A DNA stretch of 64,000 nt. It comes from Prevotellaceae bacterium UBA3627. Its GTDB lineage: Bacteria > Bacteroidota > Bacteroidia > Bacteroidales > Bacteroidaceae. The notes beneath the pieces are model-generated. The model was given only the letters and a program-made list of their open reading frames with translations. It was not told where the DNA came from and searched no databases. Each line of letters starts with the position of its first letter. Positions within the stretch are counted from its first letter, which is position 1. Positions 26,261-33,564 of the stretch are shown one piece after another. The position numbers and the translations under genes were made by a program. The stretch lies in NCBI GenBank assembly GCA_002373375.1, contig DFLE01000042.1, positions 19,076 through 83,075 on the forward strand, read 5' to 3'.

Positions 26261-26462
26261 CCTCTTATTCTCTCTTATTTTGAGTTTTTTTGTTGACATG
26301 ATTTTTATCAAGCAATGACAAAAATGTCCTATTCTATGTAGTTCGTTCGCTCTACGGATTTAGGGATTTTTGGATAGTTTTTTTTGCTTCTTCTGTAGTT
26401 TGAATTCCTTAAATCCTTGAATCCTTGGAATACTTTTCTGTCTGTATTTTTCTCTGCGGATT
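26261..26462 (+). repeat. Direct repeat copy A, upstream of hipBA
   Basis: 202 bases that recur almost unchanged at 28476-28687. Both copies start at CCTCTTATTCTCTC and end at TTTCTCTGCGGATT. Differences are a few substitutions around 26372-26390 and a 9-10 base insertion in copy B within a CCTTAAATCCTTGAATCCTT-type mini-repeat. No frame and no terminal inverted repeats seen. Confidence 0.85.
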
Positions 26463-26700
26463 TTGGGATTTTAGGATTTTGCTTCGGTCATCGCCTTGAT
26501 TCAAGCAACGGCTTATGGGAAGACAATGACGAGGAAGAGGAGTAATGAAATAGGCATTACGAAGAAGTAGCGGCGTTCAACTCCTGGACGTCGCTATTTC
26601 TTGTATTCGCCGTTGAAAAAGAAAGTGAAAGGGACAGGAAACTGACCAAGAGAAACGGATTTAATCGTTGTTTTTGCAATTATTATGCAGTATTTTTGGC
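26463..26700. other. Spacer between repeat A and hipBA, with hairpin
   Basis: 26562-26579 and 26585-26602 form an 18-base stem with G-U pairs. The plus frame from 26466 to about 26541 reads a short acidic tail (GHRLDSSNGLWEDNDEEEE, then stop), which could be the end of a gene broken at the repeat boundary. Otherwise nothing recognisable. Confidence 0.35.
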
Positions 26701-26707
26701 TTTTATC

Positions 26708-26738
26708 TTTGTATTTACAATTTTTATTTGTATCTTTG
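26708..26738 (+). promoter_or_regulatory. Promoter of hipBA
   Basis: TTTG (26708-26711), 19-base spacer, TATCTTTG (26731-26738). The transcript would start near 26744, a 100-base leader ahead of hipB. HipB-type regulators usually bind their own promoter; no clear operator palindrome was identified. Confidence 0.8.
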
Positions 26739-26843
26739 CACCATGAAATTATGCGAGCCTGCTTTCGTTCGGCAATTCAAACCTGTTTGATTGCCCTCAC
26801 TTAACCGCAGCCTTGTAACCGAAATACAGAAGACATTGATAAC

Positions 26844-27146
26844 ATGTGGACAGAACTTAGTGATACAGCCATACTGAACAAGCTTGGGACGAGGCTAAAA
26901 GATTATCGTATATCAAGTGGTCTAAAACAGCAGGAACTGGCCATGGAGTCTGGCGTTGGTGTAAGCACCATTGCCAAAATAGAGAATGGACAGTCCGTTT
27001 CGTTCTCATTATTAATCAGTGTCATGAGAACGCTTGGATTACTTGAAAACTTAGACTTGCTTGTACCCGAACAGAAGCCATCGCCAATGGAACTGCTGAA
27101 GATGCAGGGCAAGCAGGTAAAGCGTGTAAGAACAAAGAAAGATTAA
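26844..27146 (+). CDS. HipB-like antitoxin/repressor (XRE HTH)
   Basis: 100 aa with an XRE helix-turn-helix at about 12-65 (LGTRLKDYRISSGLKQQELA and GVGVSTIAKIENGQSVS). The C-terminal 30 residues are basic (KQVKRVRTKKD). It would repress its own operon and neutralise the HipA-like kinase encoded 3 bases downstream. The start ATG at 26844 is the first in frame after the promoter. Small HTH plus HipA pairing is the standard HipBA layout, though the pair could also be a regulatory system without toxicity. Confidence 0.85.
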   Translation: MWTELSDTAILNKLGTRLKDYRISSGLKQQELAMESGVGVSTIAKIENGQSVSFSLLISVMRTLGLLENLDLLVPEQKPSPMELLKMQGKQVKRVRTKKD

Positions 27147-27149
27147 ACA

Positions 27150-28454
27150 ATGGAAGAAATACCTGTTATACAAATCTATCTGTGGGGTAACCTCGTAGGA
27201 GCCATGTCATGGGATGATGAAAGAGGCTATGCAGATTTCCAGTTTGACGACCGCTTCCGCAGGTCTGGCTTGGATATCGCCCCACTAATGATGCCGTTGG
27301 CAAGAACCCGTGGCGTTGTCTCATTCCCCATGAATGCAAGAACGAAGTGTTTCAGCGGTCTTCCAGGTTTGATAGCTGATGCCCTCCCAGATAAGTTTGG
27401 TAGCCAACTTATCACGGAATGGTTCGCACAACAAGGTAAAACGGAGAGTATGATTACTCCGCTTGATCGTCTATGCTATGTAGGCAAACGAGCCATGGGT
27501 GCCCTGGAGTTTGTGCCTGCTGCCAATGTGGAGGGTGTAAACGAATCGACTGAAATCTATATTCGGGAACTGATGACCTTGTCTGATTCCATCTTCAAGG
27601 AGCGGAGCATGTTTCAAGAATTGATCCGCCAGAACGACAAATCGATTCTCGACATCCTTAAAGTTGGAACGTCTGCTGGCGGTGCGAAGCCAAAGGCAAT
27701 TATTGCCTTCAAAGAAGAAACTGGAGAAGTGCGTTCTGGCCAGGTTCCTGCACCAGAAGGATTTTCATATTGGCTGTTGAAGTTTGACGGAGGCACATAT
27801 AGCGAACATAATGAGATAACCGATAATCTGCAAGGCATCGGAAACATAGAATATGCCTACTATAAGATGGCTACTGCCTGCGGCATCACCATGTCTGAGT
27901 GCCGACTATTGCAGGAAGGGGACTGCAACCACTTCATGACACGCCGTTTTGACAGAACACCAACAGGTGAGAAAATCCATATGCAGACAGCGGCAGGTAT
28001 TGCTCATCTGGACAGAGACGTGCGCCATTCATACGAAGAACTGTTTGGCGTATTACGCCGATTAGGACTGAACTACAAAGACTTCGAGCAGTTGTATCGT
28101 CGCATGGTGTTCAACGTCATCGCACGTAACCATGATGACCATACCAAGAATTTCTCCTTCCTGATGGATAAGACTGGTAAATGGTCGTTTGCCCCGGCTT
28201 ATGACTTATGCTACTCCTACAATCCTGCAGGACGATGGACAAGTCGTCACCAGCTTTCACTCAACAGCAAGACAGATGACTTCACTCGGGAGGACTTCTT
28301 GGCTGTAGCAAAGAACATCGGCATACGTGATGCCAACCACATCATCGAGGAAGTTCTCTCCACGGTAGCTTCTTGGCCTGATACAGCAAAAGACTGTGGA
28401 GTAAGACCGGAGCATATAGAGGCTATCAGCAAGACACTCCTGCTGAACATCTAA
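27150..28454 (+). CDS. HipA-like serine/threonine kinase toxin
   Basis: 434 aa. N-terminal HipA_N part (IQIYLWGNLVGAMSWDDERG, with YADFQFDDRF) and C-terminal kinase core with a Gly/Ser-rich phosphate loop GTSAGGAKPK (about 173-182), catalytic NHDDHTKNFSF (about 327-337) and Mg-binding AYDLCYSY. All kinase residues appear intact. E. coli HipA phosphorylates glutamyl-tRNA synthetase and induces persistence; the target here is unknown. Length is close to E. coli HipA (440). The cassette with its HTH partner is enclosed by direct repeats A and B. Confidence 0.88.
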   Translation: MEEIPVIQIYLWGNLVGAMSWDDERGYADFQFDDRFRRSGLDIAPLMMPLARTRGVVSFPMNARTKCFSGLPGLIADALPDKFGSQLITEWFAQQGKTESMITPLDRLCYVGKRAMGALEFVPAANVEGVNESTEIYIRELMTLSDSIFKERSMFQELIRQNDKSILDILKVGTSAGGAKPKAIIAFKEETGEVRSGQVPAPEGFSYWLLKFDGGTYSEHNEITDNLQGIGNIEYAYYKMATACGITMSECRLLQEGDCNHFMTRRFDRTPTGEKIHMQTAAGIAHLDRDVRHSYEELFGVLRRLGLNYKDFEQLYRRMVFNVIARNHDDHTKNFSFLMDKTGKWSFAPAYDLCYSYNPAGRWTSRHQLSLNSKTDDFTREDFLAVAKNIGIRDANHIIEEVLSTVASWPDTAKDCGVRPEHIEAISKTLLLNI

Positions 28455-28475
28455 GAATAATCTTGCCGTCCAAAA

Positions 28476-28687
28476 CCTCTTATTCTCTCCTATTTTGAGT
28501 TTTTTTGTTGACATGTTTTTAATCAAGCAATGACAAAAATGTCCTATTCTATGTAGTTCGTTCGCTCTACGGATTTAGGGATTTTAGGATAGTTGTTTTG
28601 GGGGCTCTTCTGTAGTTTGAATTCCTTAATTCCTTAAATCCTTGAATCCTTAGAATACTTTTCTGTCTGTATTTTTCTCTGCGGATT
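28476..28687 (+). repeat. Direct repeat copy B, downstream of hipA
   Basis: 212 bases, near-identical to 26261-26462, same orientation, beginning 22 bases after the hipA stop. Its right boundary (28687) lies inside the lipoprotein frame on the minus strand, so the C-terminal ~40 codons of that frame are repeat-derived. Confidence 0.85.
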
Positions 28688-29067
28688 CCTTTTGAGGCAA
28701 TCATTATATCATAACAATTGTGCCAATGTAGTTGTGTTGGAATAACAGGTGTTCCATTATGTGTGAATTCTACACTTAATATAGTGTCAATAGATCCTCC
28801 TGCGTAGGGCCGATATCCCCGTGCTTTTCCATCTGATTTTATTGTCTCTGGCGGGCAATTCGAAAGAGCGGACTCTATGAGATACATCACCGCAGGGTCT
28901 GCAGGGAAACTATCAATAGAGACACGTGTCATGTGGATTTCCTCTATTTTAAAGTGCCTCTGATATAGATAGCAATCATTTTGACATGCACTTATTACAG
29001 CCGTCACCAGAACAATCATTGCAGTGACAAGTAAGGGTCTGTCTGTTTTTCTTTTCTTTTTTAGCAT
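28567..29067 (-). pseudogene. Small lipoprotein gene, 3' end replaced by repeat B
   Basis: 166 aa from the ATG at 29065-29067 (an upstream in-frame ATG at 29106 precedes a less likely leader). It has a signal peptide with lipobox VISAC (Cys near residue 28), then an unrecognised domain (residues 30-125). From about residue 127 (after MIASKGI) the frame runs through repeat copy B, giving a basic tail with no fold. The original C-terminus is probably lost; I found no remnant next to copy A in the right orientation. Function unknown. It could still be expressed as an altered lipoprotein. Confidence 0.5.
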
Positions 29068-29123
29068 AATCCGTTTTTTGTAAAAAAGTTTGTAAAAAAA
29101 TTGCACAGAAAAACAAAAATGTG

Positions 29124-29131
29124 TAAATTTG
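29124..29131 (+). promoter_or_regulatory. Promoter of the structured RNA unit
   Basis: TAAATTTG fits the -7 consensus, with ATTG (TTG at 29101-29103) 20 bases upstream as a partial -33. Start of transcription expected near 29138. Confidence 0.6.
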
Positions 29132-29137
29132 CAACAT

Positions 29138-29409
29138 CGCTTGGTTAGTCCATTCAGTGGGCGGCGGGCGATCTTATTTTATGAGGAAGACGTTTTCGAA
29201 CGTCTGTCGCTGTGCTCTACGAATCTCGCAAATTCCAAACCACAACAGACAGATGGCAACGAGACGTCTACGTGGTGCGTTTCTATATACCTTCATATAT
29301 ATATAGTTCGTACTGGCGTGGGCTAACTGCGTTGTCTATCCTGTGTGGTGAGGCAATGCGAGAGCCTGTAGAGCCAGGATAGGCAGAGAACAGCACCTAC
29401 GCCTTTTTT
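29138..29409 (+). ncRNA. Candidate structured RNA with promoter and terminator
   Basis: About 270 bases without a credible reading frame, bounded by a promoter box and a terminator. Helices seen: GACGTT-TTCG-AACGTC (29189-29204), CTATCCTG (29336-29343) with CAGGATAG (29375-29382) enclosing AGGC/GCCT, and the closing stem GGCGTGGG (29315-29322) with CCTACGCC (29396-29403) followed directly by six T. It does not show the hallmarks of tmRNA, RNase P RNA or SRP RNA. It may be an independent small RNA or a leader/attenuator of the dockerin-like gene, which has no other obvious promoter. Bacteroidales-specific RNA motifs are known, but I cannot assign one. Confidence 0.55.
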
Positions 29410-29489
29410 GTATTATAAGCTTAAATCTATTAATTTATTTGTTAACATCAACTTCTGGGGTGTCGAAGTTGGAAAACAAAATAAAAACC

Positions 29490-30254
29490 ATGAAACGAAT
29501 ATTTGCAATTTTGGCAGCCGTGCTGCTGACAAGTGTGTGCGCAATGGCGCAGAGTAACGATGCAACTCCCCTGAAAGGTGATGTGAATGGCGATGGTATG
29601 GTAGATGTGGCTGACATTGTGGCGGTCATTGATGTGATGGAGAAGGGCGATGCCGGCTATTTCTACTTAGGCACCACGCAACCCACCGCCGAAAACTACG
29701 CCTCTCTCCCCGGCGTGGTCAGCACTTATACCTCTATCACAGAAGCCAATGATGCCACCATCAACGTTACTGACGGTCAGACCATCTACTTGCTTTGTCC
29801 GGCCAGTTGGGTTGAGGGAAAAACTGTGAAGTTAGATGATAATGACGGCAATCCTATCAATTTTTCTGAAGACCTTGAAACAGTTTCGGGGTATGTCGTT
29901 TATACGGCTAATGGTTTAAGTTCCTCCAAAACGATATCGCTTAAAGTTGAAAATACAGTTGTTAATTATTATTGGTATATTGGAACAACACAACCAACAG
30001 CGGTAGATAATCCATCCACATGGAGAACATCCGATAAAGATGCAGGATTTACTGAAACAGTTAATTTATCCGAAGGAATTACATGGTTTGCATATCCTAA
30101 TACATGGACATATACAGCAAAAGATAGTTCTGGAGATGACTTTGCGTTTAATGCATTTGTACCAGCGGCAACTAAGACAAGTATATCAGGATATACATTA
30201 TTAAGGATGACTCTTTGTGGAAGTGAAACAGTTAAGATTACATTTAGTAAATAA
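29490..30254 (+). CDS. Secreted dockerin-like protein with duplicated module
   Basis: 254 aa from the ATG at 29490, which gives a clean signal peptide (residues 1-21, ending CAMAQ); the frame is open from a TTG at 29439. Residues 30-50 form one dockerin-type calcium loop (GDVNGDGMVDVADIVAVID). Then come two related modules of about 85-100 residues, beginning YFYLGTTQPTAENY (57) and YYWYIGTTQPTAVD (160), each with a later Trp/Pro motif (CPASW, YPNTW). Codon choice shifts to more AT-rich in the second half. It presumably acts outside the cytoplasm; one F-hand repeat rather than two makes a classical cellulosomal dockerin doubtful. First of three co-directional genes. Confidence 0.7.
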   Translation: MKRIFAILAAVLLTSVCAMAQSNDATPLKGDVNGDGMVDVADIVAVIDVMEKGDAGYFYLGTTQPTAENYASLPGVVSTYTSITEANDATINVTDGQTIYLLCPASWVEGKTVKLDDNDGNPINFSEDLETVSGYVVYTANGLSSSKTISLKVENTVVNYYWYIGTTQPTAVDNPSTWRTSDKDAGFTETVNLSEGITWFAYPNTWTYTAKDSSGDDFAFNAFVPAATKTSISGYTLLRMTLCGSETVKITFSK

Positions 30255-30275
30255 AATTATATTTAACAATAATAT

Positions 30276-30896
30276 ATGGCAACATTTACTCAAAATAGAC
30301 AAACTACATTGGCAGGCTTTATAGACGAGTATGTAAATCGTGGTTTTGGCTCGATGAATAAGAATGACTTTGAAGTGTGGATTTTCGACTATCTGCTTCA
30401 AGGCAGACTGACAGGAATGTCAAACTATGAAATTAGCGTAGAGTTACGAATCCCCGAGTCAAAGGTGAAGCGTTTGCGTTATGAGGCATCATTGAAGTAT
30501 GGCAATCCTGCCGATACAGACCAATACAGCAAAGCATTCCAGAATCTACTTGAAAAGGTGAATCTGAAAAGAGGGTCGAACAGCATCATTCAGTTTGCGG
30601 TTGAGGATATTCAACTGCGAAAGTTCCTCGATTCCATCCTTAAACGGAATGGACGTTTTGCCGATACATCTTTCAATTCAGAAGTGGTGTCGGTTACATT
30701 GGATGACTTGGCAATACTGATTGAAGAAACATGCACTGAACAAGAGAAAGCCAAATTACTCAAAAAGGCAAAGGGTAATGACGGTGCCATTGGTGTAATA
30801 AGAAAAGGGTTGGGTTCTATAATAAATGCTGCCATTGATAATGGAGCAACAACCCTTATCAACATAGGAATAAATGCTATAATGAATATTATCTAA
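30276..30896 (+). CDS. Unrecognised 206-aa protein with HTH-like segment
   Basis: I do not recognise the family. No signal peptide. Residues 48-75 (MSNYEISVELRIPESKVKRLRYEA) look like a helix-turn-helix that chooses between regulators or sigma-like contacts. The middle (80-165) is helical and charged, and the C-terminal 35 residues are Gly/Ile/Ala-rich and amphipathic (GLGSIINAAIDNGATTLINI), which may be membrane-active or an oligomerisation helix. It is 21 bases after the dockerin-like gene and 20 bases before the cohesin-like gene, so the three are probably one operon; a cytoplasmic protein between two secreted ones is unexpected. Confidence 0.6.
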   Translation: MATFTQNRQTTLAGFIDEYVNRGFGSMNKNDFEVWIFDYLLQGRLTGMSNYEISVELRIPESKVKRLRYEASLKYGNPADTDQYSKAFQNLLEKVNLKRGSNSIIQFAVEDIQLRKFLDSILKRNGRFADTSFNSEVVSVTLDDLAILIEETCTEQEKAKLLKKAKGNDGAIGVIRKGLGSIINAAIDNGATTLINIGINAIMNII

Positions 30897-30916
30897 ACTG
30901 TAAAAACGGGATTAAT

Positions 30917-31498
30917 ATGAAACAACTATTATTCAATACATTCGTTGCGTTGTTGGCCTGTAATGCAACTGCGCAAACAATCAGCGTTGCACCGATAGAA
31001 GCGGAAGTTGGAACGACCACAGACCTCGTTGTGAATATTGACGATGTGGGTGAGAATACCACCGCTATGCAGTTCAACCTGTCGCTGCCCGATGGTATAA
31101 CAGTTGATGAAGCAAACATCAATCAGGGAGAAGCAGCACCCGACCACACAATGGCCATGCGCACATTGACAAATGGAGACCGCATGTTTGTATTCTATAA
31201 CATGGAAAAGAAACTCATATCCAACGGAACCGTCATTTCATTGCCAGTCACCATGCCAAATAAAGCGGAGGTGTTGAACGGCAAGATTTGCATCGTCCGA
31301 ACTGCATCGTCCGATTTGGCAAGTCATAAATGCAGCGAAGCAGCCTTTACGGTGACGGTGAAGGAAAATGCCACGCCCATCGTTAATGTGAATGCCGCTC
31401 AGGCAGATGATAAGGCCGTCTATGATATTGGCGGTCGCCGTGTCGCTAATCCGACGGAAGGCATTTACATTGTTGGTGGTAAAAAGGTGGCGAAGTAA
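30917..31498 (+). CDS. Secreted cohesin-like protein with C-terminal sorting-like motif
   Basis: 193 aa. Signal peptide 1-20 (ends CNATAQ). Residues 21-150 resemble a cohesin-type beta-sandwich (ISVAPIEAEVGTTTDLVVNI, then TAMQFNLSLPDGITV), the fold that binds dockerins. The last 30 residues (VYDIGGRRVANPTEGIYIV, then GGKKVAK) match the short C-terminal motif seen on many secreted Bacteroidota proteins. Third gene of the trio; its pairing with a dockerin-like gene 660 bases upstream suggests the two products interact at the cell surface (inference). Confidence 0.7.
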   Translation: MKQLLFNTFVALLACNATAQTISVAPIEAEVGTTTDLVVNIDDVGENTTAMQFNLSLPDGITVDEANINQGEAAPDHTMAMRTLTNGDRMFVFYNMEKKLISNGTVISLPVTMPNKAEVLNGKICIVRTASSDLASHKCSEAAFTVTVKENATPIVNVNAAQADDKAVYDIGGRRVANPTEGIYIVGGKKVAK

Positions 31499-31546
31499 CT
31501 GCAACGGTAAAAAAATGAAAAATTGAAAGATTGAAGGATTGAAGGA

Positions 31547-31582
31547 AATCGGTGATGCACCACAGCAGGTGCATCACCGATT
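31547..31582. terminator. 15-bp hairpin between convergent units
   Basis: Perfect arms 31547-31561 and 31568-31582 with a 6-base loop, 48 bases after the cohesin-like gene and 3 bases after the stop of the tiny minus-strand gene. Flanking T content is moderate on both strands. Probably the shared end of both units. Confidence 0.6.
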
Positions 31583-31585
31583 ATT

Positions 31586-31699
31586 CTATATCCTGTATAA
31601 AAAACGATCTTTATAATCATCAATTCTCCTATAGGACAGTAGTTTTCTGATATGTAACAAAGTTAGCAATAAAGTCATTAATAGCAAAATCTTTCTCAC
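31586..31699 (-). CDS. Tiny hydrophobic/basic peptide gene (37 aa)
   Basis: GTG start at 31697-31699 with a strong Shine-Dalgarno GGAGG (31706-31710) six bases upstream, unusual for this genome. The peptide has a hydrophobic N-terminus (RKILLLMTLLLTLLHI) and a basic C-terminal half (RKLLSYRRIDDYKDR). A TATCTTTG box lies 140 bases upstream and a hairpin just after the stop. It could be a type I toxin-like membrane peptide, a leader peptide, or the surviving signal-peptide end of a decayed secreted-protein gene. Function not assigned. Confidence 0.4.
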   Translation of the reverse strand: MRKILLLMTLLLTLLHIRKLLSYRRIDDYKDRFLYRI

Positions 31700-31846
31700 C
31701 TTGCACCTCCTTTTTTAACAATTATTGTGCGGAAGATCTGCCTGCCGGCGGCTATGTTAAGCACATTAGGTTTTTTGCTTCTCCTATCCGTACTGCTGCA
31801 ACCTTTCTCCTTGAATCCATAGAGTATTCTATTTTTCAGCCACATA

Positions 31847-31854
31847 CAAAGATA
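31847..31854 (-). promoter_or_regulatory. Candidate -7 box for the tiny minus-strand gene
   Basis: TATCTTTG on the minus strand; no TTTG at the matching -33 distance. The 31700-31846 leader holds no other frame of note. Confidence 0.4.
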
Positions 31855-31898
31855 CTTTGCAAAAAAGAGAGGTTAGGCGTAAGTTTTTTGCAGTGTGA

Positions 31899-31930
31899 TT
31901 TGGCTGATAGGCAAAAAACAATTAATTTTG
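31899..31930 (+). promoter_or_regulatory. Promoter of the SpoU methyltransferase unit
   Basis: TTTG (31899-31902), 20-base spacer, TAATTTTG (31923-31930), 33 bases before the start codon. It should drive the three overlapping/adjacent genes to 34346. Confidence 0.8.
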
Positions 31931-31963
31931 TATAAAGAAAAGTGTATGAGCACTAAATAGACA

Positions 31964-32719
31964 TTGATGATGGACGAGATTACAAGCATACATAATCCAA
32001 AGATAAAGCATCTGCTGCAGTTGCAACAGAAGTCTTCCGCCAGACGCAAGGAGGGATTGTTTGTCGTTGAGGGACAGCGTGAACTGGAGCACTGTCTCGC
32101 TGCCGGATATGAGGTGGTGGAGACTTACAGGGTAGGGGAGAACGTGTCAGAGAAGGTGTATGAACACATAGCCTACCGTGGTACTACGGAGGGTGTCATC
32201 GCCGTTGTGCGCGCCAAGCCTCATACCCTGAGTGACATAGCAAAGGATGATGTCTCACGTTCTCCTTTGTATATAGTATTGGAGGGAGTGGAGAAACCAG
32301 GTAACCTCGGAGCTATACTGCGCAGTGCCGATGCCTCGGGGGTAGATGCGGTGATTGTGTGTGACCCTCTTACCGATATATATAACCCTAACATAATACG
32401 TGGCAGCATAGGTGCGGTGTTCACCGTTCCCACGGTGGTGTGTTCCTCTGAGGAGTGTATCAGCTTTATGAAAGAGCATGGAGTGCAGATACTCACTGCA
32501 CAGCTGCAGGACTCCAACCTTTATTACGACCAAGACATGACAAGGCCTACCGCCATAGTTATGGGCACGGAGGCAACGGGGCTTACCAATCAGTGGCGTG
32601 AGGCTGCAGATGCCCATATACGCATACCCATGCTTGGCAGACTTGACTCGCTCAACGTGTCTGTAAGTGCAGCGATATTGATGTATGAGGCTGTAAGGCA
32701 GCGTGGGGGAAAGAAATAA
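31964..32719 (+). CDS. SpoU/TrmH-family RNA 2'-O-methyltransferase
   Basis: 251 aa. N-terminal substrate-binding part (FVVEGQRELEHCLAAGYEV) and the knotted SPOUT domain with motif 1 EKPGNLGAILRSADASG, motif 2 IRGSIGAVFTVP and motif 3 VMGTEATGL plus LDSLNVSVSAAILMYE. It would methylate a ribose 2'-OH in rRNA or tRNA using SAM; the target base is not evident. Starts ATGATG at 31964; first gene of a three-gene unit. Confidence 0.9.
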   Translation: MMMDEITSIHNPKIKHLLQLQQKSSARRKEGLFVVEGQRELEHCLAAGYEVVETYRVGENVSEKVYEHIAYRGTTEGVIAVVRAKPHTLSDIAKDDVSRSPLYIVLEGVEKPGNLGAILRSADASGVDAVIVCDPLTDIYNPNIIRGSIGAVFTVPTVVCSSEECISFMKEHGVQILTAQLQDSNLYYDQDMTRPTAIVMGTEATGLTNQWREAADAHIRIPMLGRLDSLNVSVSAAILMYEAVRQRGGKK

Positions 32720-32739
32720 ATAAAGACTGACAGAGAATT

Positions 32740-33564
32740 ATGTCGATAGAAAAGGCTATATTCCGACGTACGGAACTGCTGCTTGGCAGCGAGGCTATGC
32801 GTGGCATAGCAGAGAAGCGTGTGATTATATTTGGTGTCGGTGGGGTCGGCTCATGGTGTGCTGAGAGTCTGGTGCGCAGTGGTGTGCAGCGTCTTACTAT
32901 AGTGGACTCTGACCGTGTGTGTGTTACGAATGTCAACCGTCAGCTGATGGCTACCACCAAGACAGTGGGACAGGTGAAGGTGGATGCCCTGCGCGAGCGT
33001 TTGCTGAGCATTAACCCGGCGGCGGAGGTGACAGCCCTGCAGAAGATATTCTGTGAGGATACTGCTGCGGATTTTGAGCTGGACTCTTATGATGTTATAA
33101 TAGATGCCATAGACTCCTTGAAGGATAAGGCCCTGTTGATACTGATGGCCACGCGCACCCGTGCCGCATTCTATTCGTCGATGGGTGCAGCGCTGAAGTT
33201 GGACCCTACACGCATTAGTACGGCGGAGTTCTGGAAGGTACATGGTGACCCACTGGCACGTGCGCTGCGTAAGCGTTTCAAACGTGACGGGAAGTATCCA
33301 GCGCGAAAGTTCCAGTGTGTGTTCTCAGACGAACTGCTGCAGAACCAAGGGCAGTATGCCGCTTGCGGGGCAGCGCAGTGTGTGTGTCCTAAATCTGAGA
33401 ACGGCCCGGGAGACAAGGCTCTGCTCAATCATGAGTGGTGCTCGTCAAAGGCACAGATTAATGGTACGCTTGCCCATATCACGGCTATCTTCGGTTTTAT
33501 GCTTGCCGGACTGGTGATGCGTGATATGTTGAGTGACTTAGGTAGTGATAAGAAAAACAGATAA
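32740..33564 (+). CDS. tcdA: tRNA threonylcarbamoyladenosine dehydratase-like E1 enzyme
   Basis: 274 aa of the ThiF/MoeB/E1 superfamily. Nucleotide-binding GVGGVGSWCAESLVRSG (about 31-47), TIVDSDRVCVTNVNRQL, and DVIIDAIDSLKDKALL. Most like TcdA (CsdL/YgdL), which cyclises t6A37 in tRNA to ct6A with ATP. Length matches E. coli TcdA (268). It is 20 bases after the methyltransferase gene, and its stop overlaps the start of the SDR gene (TAATG). Confidence 0.88.
   Translation: MSIEKAIFRRTELLLGSEAMRGIAEKRVIIFGVGGVGSWCAESLVRSGVQRLTIVDSDRVCVTNVNRQLMATTKTVGQVKVDALRERLLSINPAAEVTALQKIFCEDTAADFELDSYDVIIDAIDSLKDKALLILMATRTRAAFYSSMGAALKLDPTRISTAEFWKVHGDPLARALRKRFKRDGKYPARKFQCVFSDELLQNQGQYAACGAAQCVCPKSENGPGDKALLNHEWCSSKAQINGTLAHITAIFGFMLAGLVMRDMLSDLGSDKKNR

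Noticed and set aside
26466..26541. C-terminal gene fragment next to repeat A
   Set aside because: Only about 25 codons with an acidic end and no recognisable family, too short to call; mentioned in the spacer entry.
26743..26790. 15-residue upstream frame in the hipB leader
   Set aside because: It begins at the predicted transcription start, has no RBS and no feature suggesting translation.
26261..28687. Insertion sequence or composite transposon
   Set aside because: The direct repeats carry no transposase frame and no terminal inverted repeats that I can see.
29138..29409. tmRNA, RNase P RNA, SRP RNA or retron RNA
   Set aside because: None of the universally conserved sequence blocks of the first three is present, and there is no reverse transcriptase nearby.
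29439..29489. N-terminal extension of the dockerin-like protein from TTG
   Set aside because: The ATG at 29490 gives a clean signal peptide, which the extension would spoil.
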